Assembly (NCBI GenBank): GCA_018065305.1
Contig: JAGHTO010000023.1
Span: 1-35,582 of the forward strand
Reading direction: 5' to 3'
Source: Candidatus Cacconaster scatequi
GTDB taxonomy: Bacteria > Bacteroidota > Bacteroidia > Bacteroidales > UBA932
DNA: 35,582 nt
Numbering within the stretch: the first letter of the stretch is position 1; every line of letters starts with the position of its first letter. Under the pieces are notes generated by a model that saw nothing but the letters and a program-made list of their open reading frames with translations, searched no databases and had not been told where the DNA came from. Positions 14,984 through 23,626 of this stretch are shown piece after piece. Made by a program: the position numbers and the translations under genes.

Positions 14984-15976
14984 TTAAGGAACCTCGACTG
15001 CATTGAGGATATCGGTGATAATCTCCTCGGTGGTGACATTCTCGGCCTCGGCTTCGTATGTCAGACCGATACGGTGGCGGAGCACGTCGTAGCTGACCGC
15101 ACGCACGTCCTCGGGAATGACATAGCCCCTGCGGTGTATGAATGCGTAGGCCTTTGCAGCCATACTCAGGCTTATGCTGGCCCTCGGTGAGCCTCCGAAA
15201 CTGATAAGATTCTTCAGCTTGGCAAGATTGCACTCTTCCGGAGTACGGGTTGCGAAGACTATGTCTACTATATATTTCTCAATCTTCTCGTCCATATAGA
15301 CATCGCGCACCACCTCTCTCGCCCTCACGATATCCTCGGGCTTGAGGGAAGTCGTGGGTTTGGGGAAAGTGCCTTGATTGTTCATACGGATTATGAGCTT
15401 CTCCTCTTCCTTCTTGGGATAGGACACCTTGACTTTCAGCATGAAACGGTCCACCTGGGCTTCGGGGAGAGGATATGTTCCCTCTTGTTCGATAGGGTTC
15501 TGTGTCGCCATCACGAGGAAAGGCTGCGGCAGGGGGAACGTCTTCTCACCGATTGTCACCTGACGTTCCTGCATAGCCTCAAGAAGAGCTGACTGAACCT
15601 TTGCGGGGCTTCGGTTGATTTCATCAGCCAGAACGAAGTTTGCGAAGATGGGCCCTTTCTTGATTTGGAACTGTTCGCTTTTCTGACTGTAGATCATTGT
15701 TCCCACAACATCTGCGGGGAGCAGGTCGGGAGTGAACTGTATACGGCTGAACTCCGCATCCACAATTTTAGACAATGTGTTGATAGCCAAAGTCTTTGCA
15801 AGGCCGGGCATTCCTTCCAGCAGAATATGTCCGTTGGCAAGCAGGCCAATCAGGAGGTTGTCCACAAGCTGCTTCTGGCCTATGATGACTTTTCCCATCT
15901 CCATCTGGATGATGTCGACAAACGCGCTTTCCTTACCTATTCGGTCGTTGAGCTCTTTAATGTTTACTGAATCCAT
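14984..15976 (-). CDS. MoxR-family AAA+ ATPase
   Basis: 330 residues. Walker A is GMPGLAKT (55-62), Walker B and the following helix are VLADEINRSPAKVQSALLEAM, the sensor-1 region is VMATQNPIEQEGTYPLPEAQ with the downstream DRFMLKV, and a C-terminal lid carries SPRASISL. MoxR AAA+ proteins act as ATP-driven chaperones that work with VWA-domain proteins, here BatA and BatB. As first gene of the 9.5-kb operon it would set expression of the whole set. A -7 box lies about 60 bp upstream of the start. Confidence 0.95.
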   Translation of the reverse strand: MDSVNIKELNDRIGKESAFVDIIQMEMGKVIIGQKQLVDNLLIGLLANGHILLEGMPGLAKTLAINTLSKIVDAEFSRIQFTPDLLPADVVGTMIYSQKSEQFQIKKGPIFANFVLADEINRSPAKVQSALLEAMQERQVTIGEKTFPLPQPFLVMATQNPIEQEGTYPLPEAQVDRFMLKVKVSYPKKEEEKLIIRMNNQGTFPKPTTSLKPEDIVRAREVVRDVYMDEKIEKYIVDIVFATRTPEECNLAKLKNLISFGGSPRASISLSMAAKAYAFIHRRGYVIPEDVRAVSYDVLRHRIGLTYEAEAENVTTEEIITDILNAVEVP

Positions 15977-15997
15977 CGTGTTTATTAGAAGTTTTTG

Positions 15998-16005
15998 TAT
16001 TTTTG
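15998..16005 (+). promoter_or_regulatory. Promoter -7 box of truA-exbB-exbD-tonB
   Basis: TATTTTTG matches TAnnTTTG. It predicts a leader of about 50 nt before truA and lies in the divergent region shared with moxR, so the two promoters overlap in their leaders. Confidence 0.5.
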
Positions 16006-16035
16006 TCGTATCGAATTATCTCGTCTTACATCTTA

Positions 16036-16043
16036 CAAAAATA
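16036..16043 (-). promoter_or_regulatory. Promoter -7 box of the moxR-bat operon
   Basis: TATTTTTG on the minus strand matches TAnnTTTG, about 60 bp before the moxR ATG. The two divergent boxes point toward each other's genes, so the leaders of the two operons overlap by about 25 bp. Confidence 0.5.
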
Positions 16044-16056
16044 GTAAAAAAAACAA

Positions 16057-16815
16057 ATGCGTCTGTTCGTTTCCCTGTCATATAATGGAGCTTCTTTCAG
16101 TGGGTGGCAATCCCAGCTCAACGCCCCTTCGGTACAGGATGAAGTCGAACGCACTTTGTCGATTGCCTTCGCGCAGCCCGTTTCCGTCGTGGGAGCCGGA
16201 CGCACTGACGCCGGTGTGAACGCCAGAAACTACATAGCCCATTTCGACATTGAAGACGGCACCGTCTTTGACGCGCAGGCTACACTGCGCAAATGTAATG
16301 CCATTCTGCATAAAAGCATCTGTTTCCACGCCTTCTACAAAGTGACCGCCGACGCCCACGCAAGGTTTGATGCCGTACGCAGGACATACCGATACCACCT
16401 TCATACCGCAAAGGACCCTTTTGCCGTGAACTCGCTCTATTTCAAATTCCCCGCCCCGGACGTGGAAAAGATGAACCGTGCGGCGGAATATCTTCTCGGA
16501 GAGCACGACTTCTCGAGTTTCGAGAAAGTAGGTTCCGACAACACCTCATCCATCTGCACGGTGTATGAAGCCTTCTGGGAAAAGATTGACGGCTCGCATC
16601 TTGTATTCACTGTCTCCGCCAACCGTTTCCTTAGAAATATGGTACGTGCGATTGTCGGCACACTTCTTGAAACAGGTGGTTCCAGGCACGATGAAAAATG
16701 GGTTTTGGAAGTCCTTGAGGCCAAAAACCGCGGCAAGGCCGGACAGAGCGTCCCCGGAGAGGCTCTTTTCCTGGAAGAGGTGGCTTACCCATACGAACTC
16801 ACCGAACTGAAATAA
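16057..16815 (+). CDS. truA: tRNA pseudouridine synthase A
   Basis: 252 residues from MRLFVSLSYNGASFSGWQ. TruA makes pseudouridine at positions 38-40 of the anticodon arm of many tRNAs. The catalytic Asp lies in GAGRTDAGVNA (about residue 52). Later conserved blocks are the RRTYRYHLH strand, the HDFSSFEKVGSD loop and the NRFLRNMVRAIVGTL helix. Length is normal for the family. It is the first gene of an operon and exbB follows after 18 bp. Confidence 0.96.
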   Translation: MRLFVSLSYNGASFSGWQSQLNAPSVQDEVERTLSIAFAQPVSVVGAGRTDAGVNARNYIAHFDIEDGTVFDAQATLRKCNAILHKSICFHAFYKVTADAHARFDAVRRTYRYHLHTAKDPFAVNSLYFKFPAPDVEKMNRAAEYLLGEHDFSSFEKVGSDNTSSICTVYEAFWEKIDGSHLVFTVSANRFLRNMVRAIVGTLLETGGSRHDEKWVLEVLEAKNRGKAGQSVPGEALFLEEVAYPYELTELK

Positions 16816-16833
16816 TATCAAAAATTCAATAAT

Positions 16834-17544
16834 ATGCTACTCTCATTTTTACAAGTTGAAACGGAAGCGCTCGCAGGAGCCGCAGTTCCCCAGCAGGAAG
16901 AACTTTCATTCTCTCTGATTGATATGGCAGCCAAGGGAGGCTGGCTTATGCTGGTCCTTCTTGCCCTTTCAGTTGTTGCAATCTACATCTTCGCCGAAAG
17001 GGTCGTCGCAATCCGCAAGGCAAGCCAGATTGACAAGAATTTCATCAAGGATGTGAACGATTACCTCCTCTCCGGCAAGGTCCGTTCGGCCAAGATGCTC
17101 TGCAAGAGAAGCGATTCCTCAATCGCCCGTATGATTGAAAAGGGTGTCGACAGAATTGACAAGCCGCTTGAGGACATCCGCACCGCAGTTGAGAACGTAT
17201 CCAACCTTGAGGTTGCCAAGCTCGAAAAAGGACTTCCCATCCTTGCGACAATCTCCGGAGGCGCTCCCATGATCGGATTCCTCGGCACCGTAATGGGTAT
17301 GGTCCAGGCCTTCTTCAATATGGCGCAGGCCGGCAACAACATCGACATCACACTCCTTTCCGGCGGTATCTACACCGCAATGGTAACCACGGTGGGCGGT
17401 CTGATAGTTGGTATCCTCGCCTACTTCGGCTATAACTACCTGACGGCGGAGGTTTCCGGCGTCGTATCAAAGATGGAGGCGTCAACCATTTCGTTCCTCG
17501 ATGCCGTCCAGGCCAAGAAAGACGCAAAAGACGAGGAGGAATAG
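16834..17544 (+). CDS. exbB: ExbB / MotA-TolQ-ExbB proton channel
   Basis: 236 residues with three membrane helices: near 36-54 (WLMLVLLALSVVAIYIFAE), near 132-155 (ATISGGAPMIGFLGTVMGM) and near 172-195 (TAMVTTVGGLIVGILAYFG). The conserved small-residue GGAPMIGFLGTVMGMV segment matches the ExbB/TolQ pore helices. It forms the inner-membrane pentamer that, with ExbD, uses proton flow to drive TonB. The C-terminus is charged (KDAKDEEE) and its last codons provide the purine-rich sequence upstream of exbD. Confidence 0.95.
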   Translation: MLLSFLQVETEALAGAAVPQQEELSFSLIDMAAKGGWLMLVLLALSVVAIYIFAERVVAIRKASQIDKNFIKDVNDYLLSGKVRSAKMLCKRSDSSIARMIEKGVDRIDKPLEDIRTAVENVSNLEVAKLEKGLPILATISGGAPMIGFLGTVMGMVQAFFNMAQAGNNIDITLLSGGIYTAMVTTVGGLIVGILAYFGYNYLTAEVSGVVSKMEASTISFLDAVQAKKDAKDEEE

Positions 17545-17547
17545 GCA

Positions 17548-17961
17548 ATGGCTATCAAGCGAAGGACCAAAGTGGATTCCGGATTTTCAATGTCGTCAAT
17601 GACTGACATTGTATTTCTCCTGCTTATCTTCTTTCTCGTCACGTCGACTCTGGTCAATCCCAACGCATTGAAACTTCTGCTGCCCAAGAGCACAGGACAG
17701 GTGTCGGCCAAGGCTACAGTAAGCGTGTCAATCAAGCACTACCCCGAGCAGAACACAGTGTCATACCACATCAACGGAAACAAGAAACCGGTGGCTTTCA
17801 GCGAGATTGAGCCCGAAATCGTCGAACTGCTCCAATATGAGGATGACCCGACCTTCTCAATCTATGCGGACGAGACAGTGCCCGTAAAAGAGGTAGTTGC
17901 ACTGATGAACATAGCAAAGAGGCAGCATTTCAAGGTCATTATGGCCACTTCTCCGGAATAA
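17548..17961 (+). CDS. exbD: ExbD / TolR biopolymer transport protein
   Basis: 137 residues. One membrane helix carries the essential proton-carrying Asp in SMTDIVFLLLIFFLVTS (about residues 17-33), followed by a periplasmic domain (about 45-137) ending FKVIMATSPE. It works inside the ExbB ring to transmit proton-motive force to TonB. It starts three bases after exbB. Confidence 0.95.
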   Translation: MAIKRRTKVDSGFSMSSMTDIVFLLLIFFLVTSTLVNPNALKLLLPKSTGQVSAKATVSVSIKHYPEQNTVSYHINGNKKPVAFSEIEPEIVELLQYEDDPTFSIYADETVPVKEVVALMNIAKRQHFKVIMATSPE

Positions 17962-17970
17962 TAAGCTGTT

Positions 17971-18711
17971 ATGAATTCCCGGATCACAGGAATTGCGGCG
18001 ACAGTGCTTTTTCACGGAGCACTCCTCTTCCTGTGCTTCTCCGCCGGTTTGAAATATATCTATCCCCCGCCGGAGGAGACATCCATGGTCATTGATTTCG
18101 AACCCGAACAGGAGCCCATCGAAATGGTAACCGGAATAGAACCCCGCGGAGAGGACCCCGAACCGGAAAAAGAGGTCCAGCTCGTGAAACGTTCCGAGGC
18201 TCCGGCCGAGGCTTCCAAACCCAATGTGGCGGAGGAAGCTACGGTGGACGATTTCGGGGAGGTGGAGACACCGGAGCCTCCGCGTGAGAAGCCCATCAAC
18301 AAACGGGCGTTGTTCTCGGCGGCGAACAATTCACCTCAGAAGGACACTCTTGAGCAGCAGACTGCAAGACGGGTGTCACAGGCCCTCGCGAACGGACATT
18401 CCAAGGGTAACACAAACTCAGGTTCGGATCAGGGCGAACCGTCCGTCAGGCTTGCAGGCCGCAACGTCGACGGTGCGCTCCCTGTCCCTTCATACACTGT
18501 CAACGATTACGGAAGAGTTGTTGTCAGAATACGCGTGAACCGCGAAGGAAAGGTTGTCTCAGCGATTTCAGGCGACATCGGGACGACCACTATCAACTCC
18601 ATGCTCAGGGAAGCTGCGAAACAGGCCGCACTCAAGGCCCGCTTCAACGTAGCCCCCGGTGCCCCCGAACTCCAGGAAGGCACCATCACCTACGTCTTCA
18701 AGCTTAAGTGA
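17971..18711 (+). CDS. tonB: Energy transducer TonB
   Basis: 246 residues. One N-terminal membrane helix (about 6-28, with the His of VLFHGALLF facing the ExbBD complex) leads to an acidic, proline- and glutamate-rich spacer (PPPEETSMVIDFEPEQEPIE onward, to about residue 110). A Ser/Gly-rich middle follows, then a C-terminal TonB domain (about 170-246: VVVRIRVNREGKVVSAISG, and a final GTITYVFKLK). It would span the periplasm and contact TonB boxes of outer-membrane receptors. It ends seven bases before the convergent tadA gene. Confidence 0.9.
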   Translation: MNSRITGIAATVLFHGALLFLCFSAGLKYIYPPPEETSMVIDFEPEQEPIEMVTGIEPRGEDPEPEKEVQLVKRSEAPAEASKPNVAEEATVDDFGEVETPEPPREKPINKRALFSAANNSPQKDTLEQQTARRVSQALANGHSKGNTNSGSDQGEPSVRLAGRNVDGALPVPSYTVNDYGRVVVRIRVNREGKVVSAISGDIGTTTINSMLREAAKQAALKARFNVAPGAPELQEGTITYVFKLK

Positions 18712-18718
18712 TTCGCAA

Positions 18719-19165
18719 CTATCTGTGCGACTTGAAGAATTCGGTCATAATTGTGCCGCATTCTTCCGCAAGAATACCGGACGTGACTTCTGTCCGGGGA
18801 TGAAGAAGAGAGGGTGTAAAAAGAGTATACCCTCTCTTTGTATCTGATGCCCCATAGACAAGCCTGCCGAGCTGTGCCCACGCAAGAGCCGCAGCGCACA
18901 TCGGACAGGGTTCCAGCGTAACATATAAAGTGCAGTCAGTGAGATACTTTCCTCCAATAGCGTCTGCCGCCATACCCACTAATTGCATCTCGGCGTGAGC
19001 CGTGGGGTCGGTCAGAGTCTCTGTCAGATTGTGGGCTCGGGCGATAATCCTGCCTTTGCAGACCACAACCCCACCGACGGGAATCTCCCCTTCCCTTGCA
19101 GACTGCTGTGCCTCGCGGAGCGCATCCCTCATAAACTGTTCGTCCTGTGATACCGTACCCATCAT
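18719..19165 (-). CDS. tadA: Nucleoside deaminase, tRNA-specific adenosine deaminase type
   Basis: 148 residues with the zinc-deaminase signature HAEMQLV (catalytic Glu) and PCPMCAAAL. The first, MMGTVSQDEQFMRDALREAQQ in two parts, and the GEIPVGGVVV block match TadA, which converts A34 to inosine in tRNA-Arg(ACG). A guanine deaminase of the same fold is less likely. The double ATG overlaps the stop of the preceding dehydrogenase gene, so the two are cotranscribed. Confidence 0.9.
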   Translation of the reverse strand: MMGTVSQDEQFMRDALREAQQSAREGEIPVGGVVVCKGRIIARAHNLTETLTDPTAHAEMQLVGMAADAIGGKYLTDCTLYVTLEPCPMCAAALAWAQLGRLVYGASDTKRGYTLFTPSLLHPRTEVTSGILAEECGTIMTEFFKSHR

Positions 19166-20334
19166 CTTGCCTGCTCGTATATTTTGCGTGACAGATTCCT
19201 GTCGAGAGGTACATAGAAGCCGACCTTCTCACCCTTGTTGCGGTGCAGACCCTCAACTAGAAGATCGATGTCAGGATCGGTTACGCCAAGTTCCGCAAGA
19301 GTCACAGGCAGTCCGAGACTTCTGAAGAAAGCCTTCATACGATTTACACCTTCAGCAATCTTTTCGTTGTCGGGAAGAGAGGCGTCAACGCCGAAAACCC
19401 GTTCGCTCAGCTGGACCGCCTTGCGGGGATTGTATGCGGAAACAACCGATATCCAGGCGGAGAAGATTACCGCCAGCCCGGCCCCGTGAGTCACGCCATA
19501 ACGGGCGGACAACTCGTGTTCGAGAGCGTGGGAACTCCAGTCCTCCTCAACCCCCACCCCGCCGATTCCTATATGTGCCTGGGTTGCAGCCCACATTATG
19601 TTGGCGCGGGCCTGAAGGTCATCGGGATTCTTCAGAAGACGGGAGGAGGTCTCCATTATCGCCAGCAGCAGCCCCTCGTTCATCCTGTCAGTCACCATCG
19701 TATCTTCCGTATTGCTGAAATACCGCTCCATTATATGGGCCATCATATCGGCGATTCCCGCCACTGTCTGAGCCCAGGGAAGAGTCAGGGTCAGTTCGGG
19801 ATTCAGAAGGGAGAACTTCGGCCTCAGGTAGTCTGCAACCCGGATGGATATCTTCGCAAGCGTCTTCGTATCAGTAATTACCGTATTGCCGGAACCTTCG
19901 CTGCCCGCAGCGGGAATTGTCAGCACGACTCCGAGAGGCAAAGCCTTGGTGACCGTGGCCTTTCCACAGTAGAAATCCCAGAAATCCCCGTCATACAGCG
20001 CCCCGGCACATATTGCCTTTGCCGTATCTATCACGCTTCCGCCACCTACCGGCAGCAGAAAATCGTAGCCTTCGCTCCGGACCATCCCGATACCCTCCCT
20101 AACTTTGGTGTCAATGGGATTCGGCTGTATGCCATCCAAAATTCCATACGGCAGGCCCGCATCGTCCAGCGACTTCTCAACCCTGTCAAGAAGGCCGCTG
20201 CGCCTGACGCTGCCTCCACCGATGACTATCAGAACCTTCGAGGCATCGAACGCCCTGCACATCTCGCCGGCCTTCGATTCGCATCCGCTTCCGAAGATGA
20301 AGCGGGTGTAACTGTGATAAATGAAACTGTTCAT
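19162..20334 (-). CDS. Iron-containing alcohol dehydrogenase (YqhD/BDH type)
   Basis: 390 residues. The N-terminal nucleotide-binding part has LIVIGGGSVRRSGLLDRV and the family core LPVGGGSVIDTAKAI. The C-terminal metal site is seen in GIADMMAHIMERYFS and HALEHELSARYGVTHGAGLAV, the pattern of Fe-dependent NADPH alcohol dehydrogenases such as YqhD. It probably reduces short aldehydes, but the substrate cannot be read from sequence. It lies 12 bp after the GSCFA gene and overlaps tadA. Confidence 0.92.
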   Translation of the reverse strand: MNSFIYHSYTRFIFGSGCESKAGEMCRAFDASKVLIVIGGGSVRRSGLLDRVEKSLDDAGLPYGILDGIQPNPIDTKVREGIGMVRSEGYDFLLPVGGGSVIDTAKAICAGALYDGDFWDFYCGKATVTKALPLGVVLTIPAAGSEGSGNTVITDTKTLAKISIRVADYLRPKFSLLNPELTLTLPWAQTVAGIADMMAHIMERYFSNTEDTMVTDRMNEGLLLAIMETSSRLLKNPDDLQARANIMWAATQAHIGIGGVGVEEDWSSHALEHELSARYGVTHGAGLAVIFSAWISVVSAYNPRKAVQLSERVFGVDASLPDNEKIAEGVNRMKAFFRSLGLPVTLAELGVTDPDIDLLVEGLHRNKGEKVGFYVPLDRNLSRKIYEQAR

Positions 20335-20346
20335 AACCTGCTGTTG

Positions 20347-21204
20347 TCATTTGCCGCGGATTCCGCCTTCCACGTGGCGTGACGCTGCGGCACTTTTTTC
20401 ATTTGAAGCTATCTGAATCAGGTCTTCCGGCCTGAAAGCCGCATCCCTGAATTTCTCATAAATATATTCCACAGCCTGACGGCTCGGATGGACAAGGTCC
20501 TCCGCATAGAAGCGGTAATCCCTCAATTCATCCATCATAATCTCGTAGGCCGGGAAATAGTCGCACCCCGAACGGCTGGCCGCCAGCTGCAGGGAGGCCT
20601 TGGAAAGGGTGTTGACGTGGGCTCCGTCCCCCAGATGACGTATGGGAGAGACCGTTAAGATGAACCTCTTTTCCTTCGCTCCGGGGACTGGCCTGGTGAT
20701 GGTATCGATACAGCCGCAAATCTCATCCACCGAAAGCATCTCGTGGGAGAACTCCTTCGCGGGACGCTTCAGGCAGTTGGAAACCACCTTCCCGCCGTGC
20801 AGCCAGACCATCGCCGTACCGAAAGTGATTATCACCCTGTTACAACTGCGCCAGAAGGCCGAAGCCTCGGCAAGGGAGGAGTTGGCAACTGCCAGAAAAT
20901 CCTCCGCATCTGGTCTTGCAAAGGAGGTATGGTGCTCGAAGGAGCATATCTTCCCCGCTCCGGCACCCATCTCGACGCAATCCTCCACCACGAAGGGTGC
21001 TCCGCTTGTCAGACGGGAAACCGCCGTGGAGATACTTGCCGGATTATAGAGCGTTCCAAAAGGATTGACGCAGACAGTGAATCCCGAATCAGCCAGCCTC
21101 TGCCCGACATTGTCGGCAAAGCAGCTGCCCAGAACCATTATCCTGTCCGAAAGGGCCAGTTCCGTTGAAAGGCGCTCCGTCGATACCGGGGTGGTAAGTT
21201 TCAT
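20347..21204 (-). CDS. GSCFA-domain protein
   Basis: 285 residues with the name-giving motif GSCFADNVGQRL (about 27-38) and VNPFGTLYNPASI following. The fold is an SGNH-like hydrolase; the Ser of GSCFA would be the nucleophile and the C-terminal DLVHPSRQAVEYIYEKF supplies Asp and His. Function is unknown, though SGNH members often act on acyl or glycan esters. It leads a three-gene operon with the alcohol dehydrogenase and tadA and has its own -7 box. Confidence 0.9.
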   Translation of the reverse strand: MKLTTPVSTERLSTELALSDRIMVLGSCFADNVGQRLADSGFTVCVNPFGTLYNPASISTAVSRLTSGAPFVVEDCVEMGAGAGKICSFEHHTSFARPDAEDFLAVANSSLAEASAFWRSCNRVIITFGTAMVWLHGGKVVSNCLKRPAKEFSHEMLSVDEICGCIDTITRPVPGAKEKRFILTVSPIRHLGDGAHVNTLSKASLQLAASRSGCDYFPAYEIMMDELRDYRFYAEDLVHPSRQAVEYIYEKFRDAAFRPEDLIQIASNEKSAAASRHVEGGIRGK

Positions 21205-21220
21205 AGCTGTACTATTTCAA

Positions 21221-21228
21221 CAAAAATA
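21221..21228 (-). promoter_or_regulatory. Promoter -7 box of GSCFA-adh-tadA
   Basis: TATTTTTG on the minus strand matches TAnnTTTG, with the ATG at 21204, giving a leader near 14 nt. The ackA promoter lies 24 bp away on the other strand. Confidence 0.55.
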
Positions 21229-21251
21229 CTGAAAAATAGAGGGAATTTGTG

Positions 21252-21259
21252 TAAATTTG
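21252..21259 (+). promoter_or_regulatory. Promoter -7 box of ackA-ptb
   Basis: TAAATTTG matches TAnnTTTG. The ATG at 21276 leaves a leader of about 14 nt, too short for a regulatory RNA. Confidence 0.55.
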
Positions 21260-21275
21260 AAGAAAAATTGACAAA

Positions 21276-22481
21276 ATGATAATACTTGTTCTCAACTGCG
21301 GAAGCTCTTCCCTCAAATATCAGGTGCTTGATATGAAGAGCGATACTGAAAGTCAACTGATTGCTAAAGGTCTTGTGGAAAGGATAGGAGGTCCGGTCGG
21401 TTCCATAACCCACAGAGTCACCGGGAAGGACAAATATGTCGTCGAGGAGCTTGTTCCCGACCATACCGCCGGAATCGGCAGGGTTCTCGCCCTTCTGACA
21501 GACCCGAAGCTCGGCGCAATCAAGTCTCTTGCTGACATTGAGGCAGTGGGACACAGGGTAGCCCACGGAGGGGAATTCTTCTCCGAAAGCGTGCTTGTCA
21601 CCCCTGACGTGGTGGAAAAGATTGACCGGTGCTGCGACCTGGCTCCCCTGCACAATCCTGCCAACCTGCTTGGCATCAAGGCCGTGGAGAAACTTATGCC
21701 TGGCATACCCCAGGCGGCCGTGTTCGACACCTCCTTCCATCAGACAATGCCTGACTACGCATACACCTACTCCATCCCCCACAAATTCTACGAAAAGTAC
21801 AGAATCCGCCGTTACGGATTCCACGGCACCAGCCACAAATACGTGGCGAAGAAGGCTTGCGAATTTGCAGGGCTGGACCTCGACAACTCAAAGATAATCA
21901 CCTGCCACCTCGGAAACGGCAGTTCCATCACGGCGGTCGTGAACGGAAAGAGCGTTGACACTTCGATGGGATTCACCCCGGTGGAAGGAGTCACGATGGG
22001 CACCCGTTGCGGAAACCTCGATGCCGGCGCCATCATCTACCTTCAGGAGAAGGAGGGTCTCGACGCACAGGGCATCAACAGAATTCTCAACAAAGAAAGC
22101 GGTCTTATCGGCATCAGCGGCCTCTCGTCAGACTGCCGCGACCTTATGGAAGCCGCCGACAAGGGCGACAAGGGGGCTCTTCTTGCAAAGAAGGTGCTCG
22201 CATACGGCATAAAGAAATATATCGGTGCATACGCCGCCGCTATGAACGGTGTCGATATGATTGTCTTCACGGGGGGAATCGGAGAAAACTCCATTCCTAT
22301 GCGTGAGGCCATCTGCAAAGATATGGAGTGGCTTGGTATCGAATTCGATGCCGAGGCTAACAGGACGATGGGCCAGGACGTCACCCTCTCCCGCCCCGGG
22401 TCAAAGGTGAAAGTCGTCGCTGTCACCACCGACGAGGAACTCGTCATCGCCCGCGACACAATGAACCTCGTTTGCCGCTAA
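21276..22481 (+). CDS. ackA: Acetate kinase
   Basis: 401 residues. The N-terminal NCGSSSLKYQV, the AVGHRVAHGG block with catalytic Arg, FDTSFHQTMP, RYGFHGTSHKYV and the adenosine site FTGGIGENS are classic acetate kinase motifs. It converts acetyl phosphate and ADP to acetate and ATP, the energy-yielding end of fermentation. It pairs not with a Pta gene but with a Ptb-like gene 73 bp downstream. A butyrate kinase is rejected because length and motifs fit AckA (a typical butyrate kinase is about 355 residues). Confidence 0.95.
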   Translation: MIILVLNCGSSSLKYQVLDMKSDTESQLIAKGLVERIGGPVGSITHRVTGKDKYVVEELVPDHTAGIGRVLALLTDPKLGAIKSLADIEAVGHRVAHGGEFFSESVLVTPDVVEKIDRCCDLAPLHNPANLLGIKAVEKLMPGIPQAAVFDTSFHQTMPDYAYTYSIPHKFYEKYRIRRYGFHGTSHKYVAKKACEFAGLDLDNSKIITCHLGNGSSITAVVNGKSVDTSMGFTPVEGVTMGTRCGNLDAGAIIYLQEKEGLDAQGINRILNKESGLIGISGLSSDCRDLMEAADKGDKGALLAKKVLAYGIKKYIGAYAAAMNGVDMIVFTGGIGENSIPMREAICKDMEWLGIEFDAEANRTMGQDVTLSRPGSKVKVVAVTTDEELVIARDTMNLVCR

Positions 22482-22554
22482 TGCGACAGGAGCATCAAGC
22501 GGCAAGCAGCAAACGGCAAAATGAAATTAACCGCGAACCATAAAATATAATACT

Positions 22555-23460
22555 ATGATAAAGAATTTCGAAGAAGTATTCGAGCATCTGCGCTCAAAAC
22601 AGAAGAAGAGACTTGTGGCAGCCTGGGCTGTCGATGACCACACCATTACAGCCGTCAGCAAAGCCGTCCAGCTGGGTATAGTTGAAGGTACGCTGGTGGG
22701 CGACAAGGAGAAGATTCTTGACGTCTGCTCAAAGGAAGGCATCGACCCCGCACTCTTCACCATCATAGACAACAAGGTGGAACTGAAAGCCATCGCACAG
22801 GCAGTCCTGATGGTTCGCGAAGGGCAGGGCGACATCCTGATGAAAGGGCTCTGCAGCACCGACAAATATATGCGCGGCATCCTCAACAAGGAAGCCGGAC
22901 TTCTGCCCCCCAAGGCAGTCCTGAGCCACATCTCCGTAATCGAGAACCCCAACTACCACAAACTGATGATATTCGGTGACATGGCCGTCATCCCCGCCCC
23001 CGACTTCAAACAGAAAGTGGCCATCACCAAATATCTGGTCAACACAGCCCACGCATTCGGCATCGAATGCCCGAAAGTCGCGGCCATCGCCGCCACCGAG
23101 CAGATGATGGAGACTATGCCTGCCTGCATCGAAGCCGCCCTTCTGGCAAAGATGGGAGACCGCGGACAGATTCCCGCCTGCACAATCGACGGACCTCTCG
23201 CCCTTGACGTGGCCCTCAACCCCGAGGCTGCCGCCATCAAGAAACTCAAGAGCACCGTTGCAGGAGACGCCGACTGTATGCTCTTCCCCAACATCGAATC
23301 GGCCAACGTCTTCTACAAGACCAACTCACAGCTCTGCAAGAACACCCGCCAGGCCGCAATCGTTGCCGGAGCCACCGCACCTTGCGTACTTTCAAGCCGC
23401 GCGGACAGCATCGACACCAAACTGAACTCGATTGCACTTGCCGCCTTGACCGCGAAGTAG
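22555..23460 (+). CDS. Phosphate acyltransferase, Ptb (phosphate butyryltransferase) type
   Basis: 301 residues of the PTA_PTB family. The size and blocks such as DILMKGLCSTDKYMRGIL, HISVIENPNYHKLM and PALALDVA-like GPLALDVALNPEAA favour phosphate butyryltransferase (about 300) over phosphate acetyltransferase (330 or more). It should exchange CoA for phosphate on an acyl-CoA. Partnering with AckA suggests it handles acetyl- or propionyl-CoA, or a short branched acyl-CoA; this is inference. It ends before a hairpin at 23564-23600. Confidence 0.85.
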   Translation: MIKNFEEVFEHLRSKQKKRLVAAWAVDDHTITAVSKAVQLGIVEGTLVGDKEKILDVCSKEGIDPALFTIIDNKVELKAIAQAVLMVREGQGDILMKGLCSTDKYMRGILNKEAGLLPPKAVLSHISVIENPNYHKLMIFGDMAVIPAPDFKQKVAITKYLVNTAHAFGIECPKVAAIAATEQMMETMPACIEAALLAKMGDRGQIPACTIDGPLALDVALNPEAAAIKKLKSTVAGDADCMLFPNIESANVFYKTNSQLCKNTRQAAIVAGATAPCVLSSRADSIDTKLNSIALAALTAK

Positions 23461-23563
23461 CTGAAAAAGTTGGAAAAACACGAAAAAAACGGAAATTTTT
23501 CCAACAAAACGTAAATTTCATTCCGGCTGTTTTTTATTACCGGAATTTGACTGATATTTGCCC

Positions 23564-23600
23564 AGAACGGGCGGACGCCGCTGTCCGCCCGTTCTGTTTT
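23564..23600 (+). terminator. Strong hairpin between ptb-like gene and DUF4493-like gene
   Basis: AGAACGGGCGGAC (23564-23576) and GTCCGCCCGTTCT (23583-23595) form a perfect 13-bp stem with a 6-nt loop, followed by a T-rich GTTTTA. It is the likely ackA-ptb terminator. Because GATATTTG, one base off the -7 consensus, ends just before it at 23559, it could instead begin the leader of the downstream gene. Confidence 0.65.
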
Positions 23601-23612
23601 ATAGTCACTAAA

Positions 23613-23621
23613 AAAGGAGGT
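23613..23621 (+). promoter_or_regulatory. Strong Shine-Dalgarno of the lipoprotein gene
   Basis: AAAGGAGGT lies six bases before the ATG (measured from GGAGG) in a non-coding leader. Most genes here lack any such sequence, so this is unusual for the phylum. Confidence 0.7.
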
Positions 23622-23626
23622 ATTTT

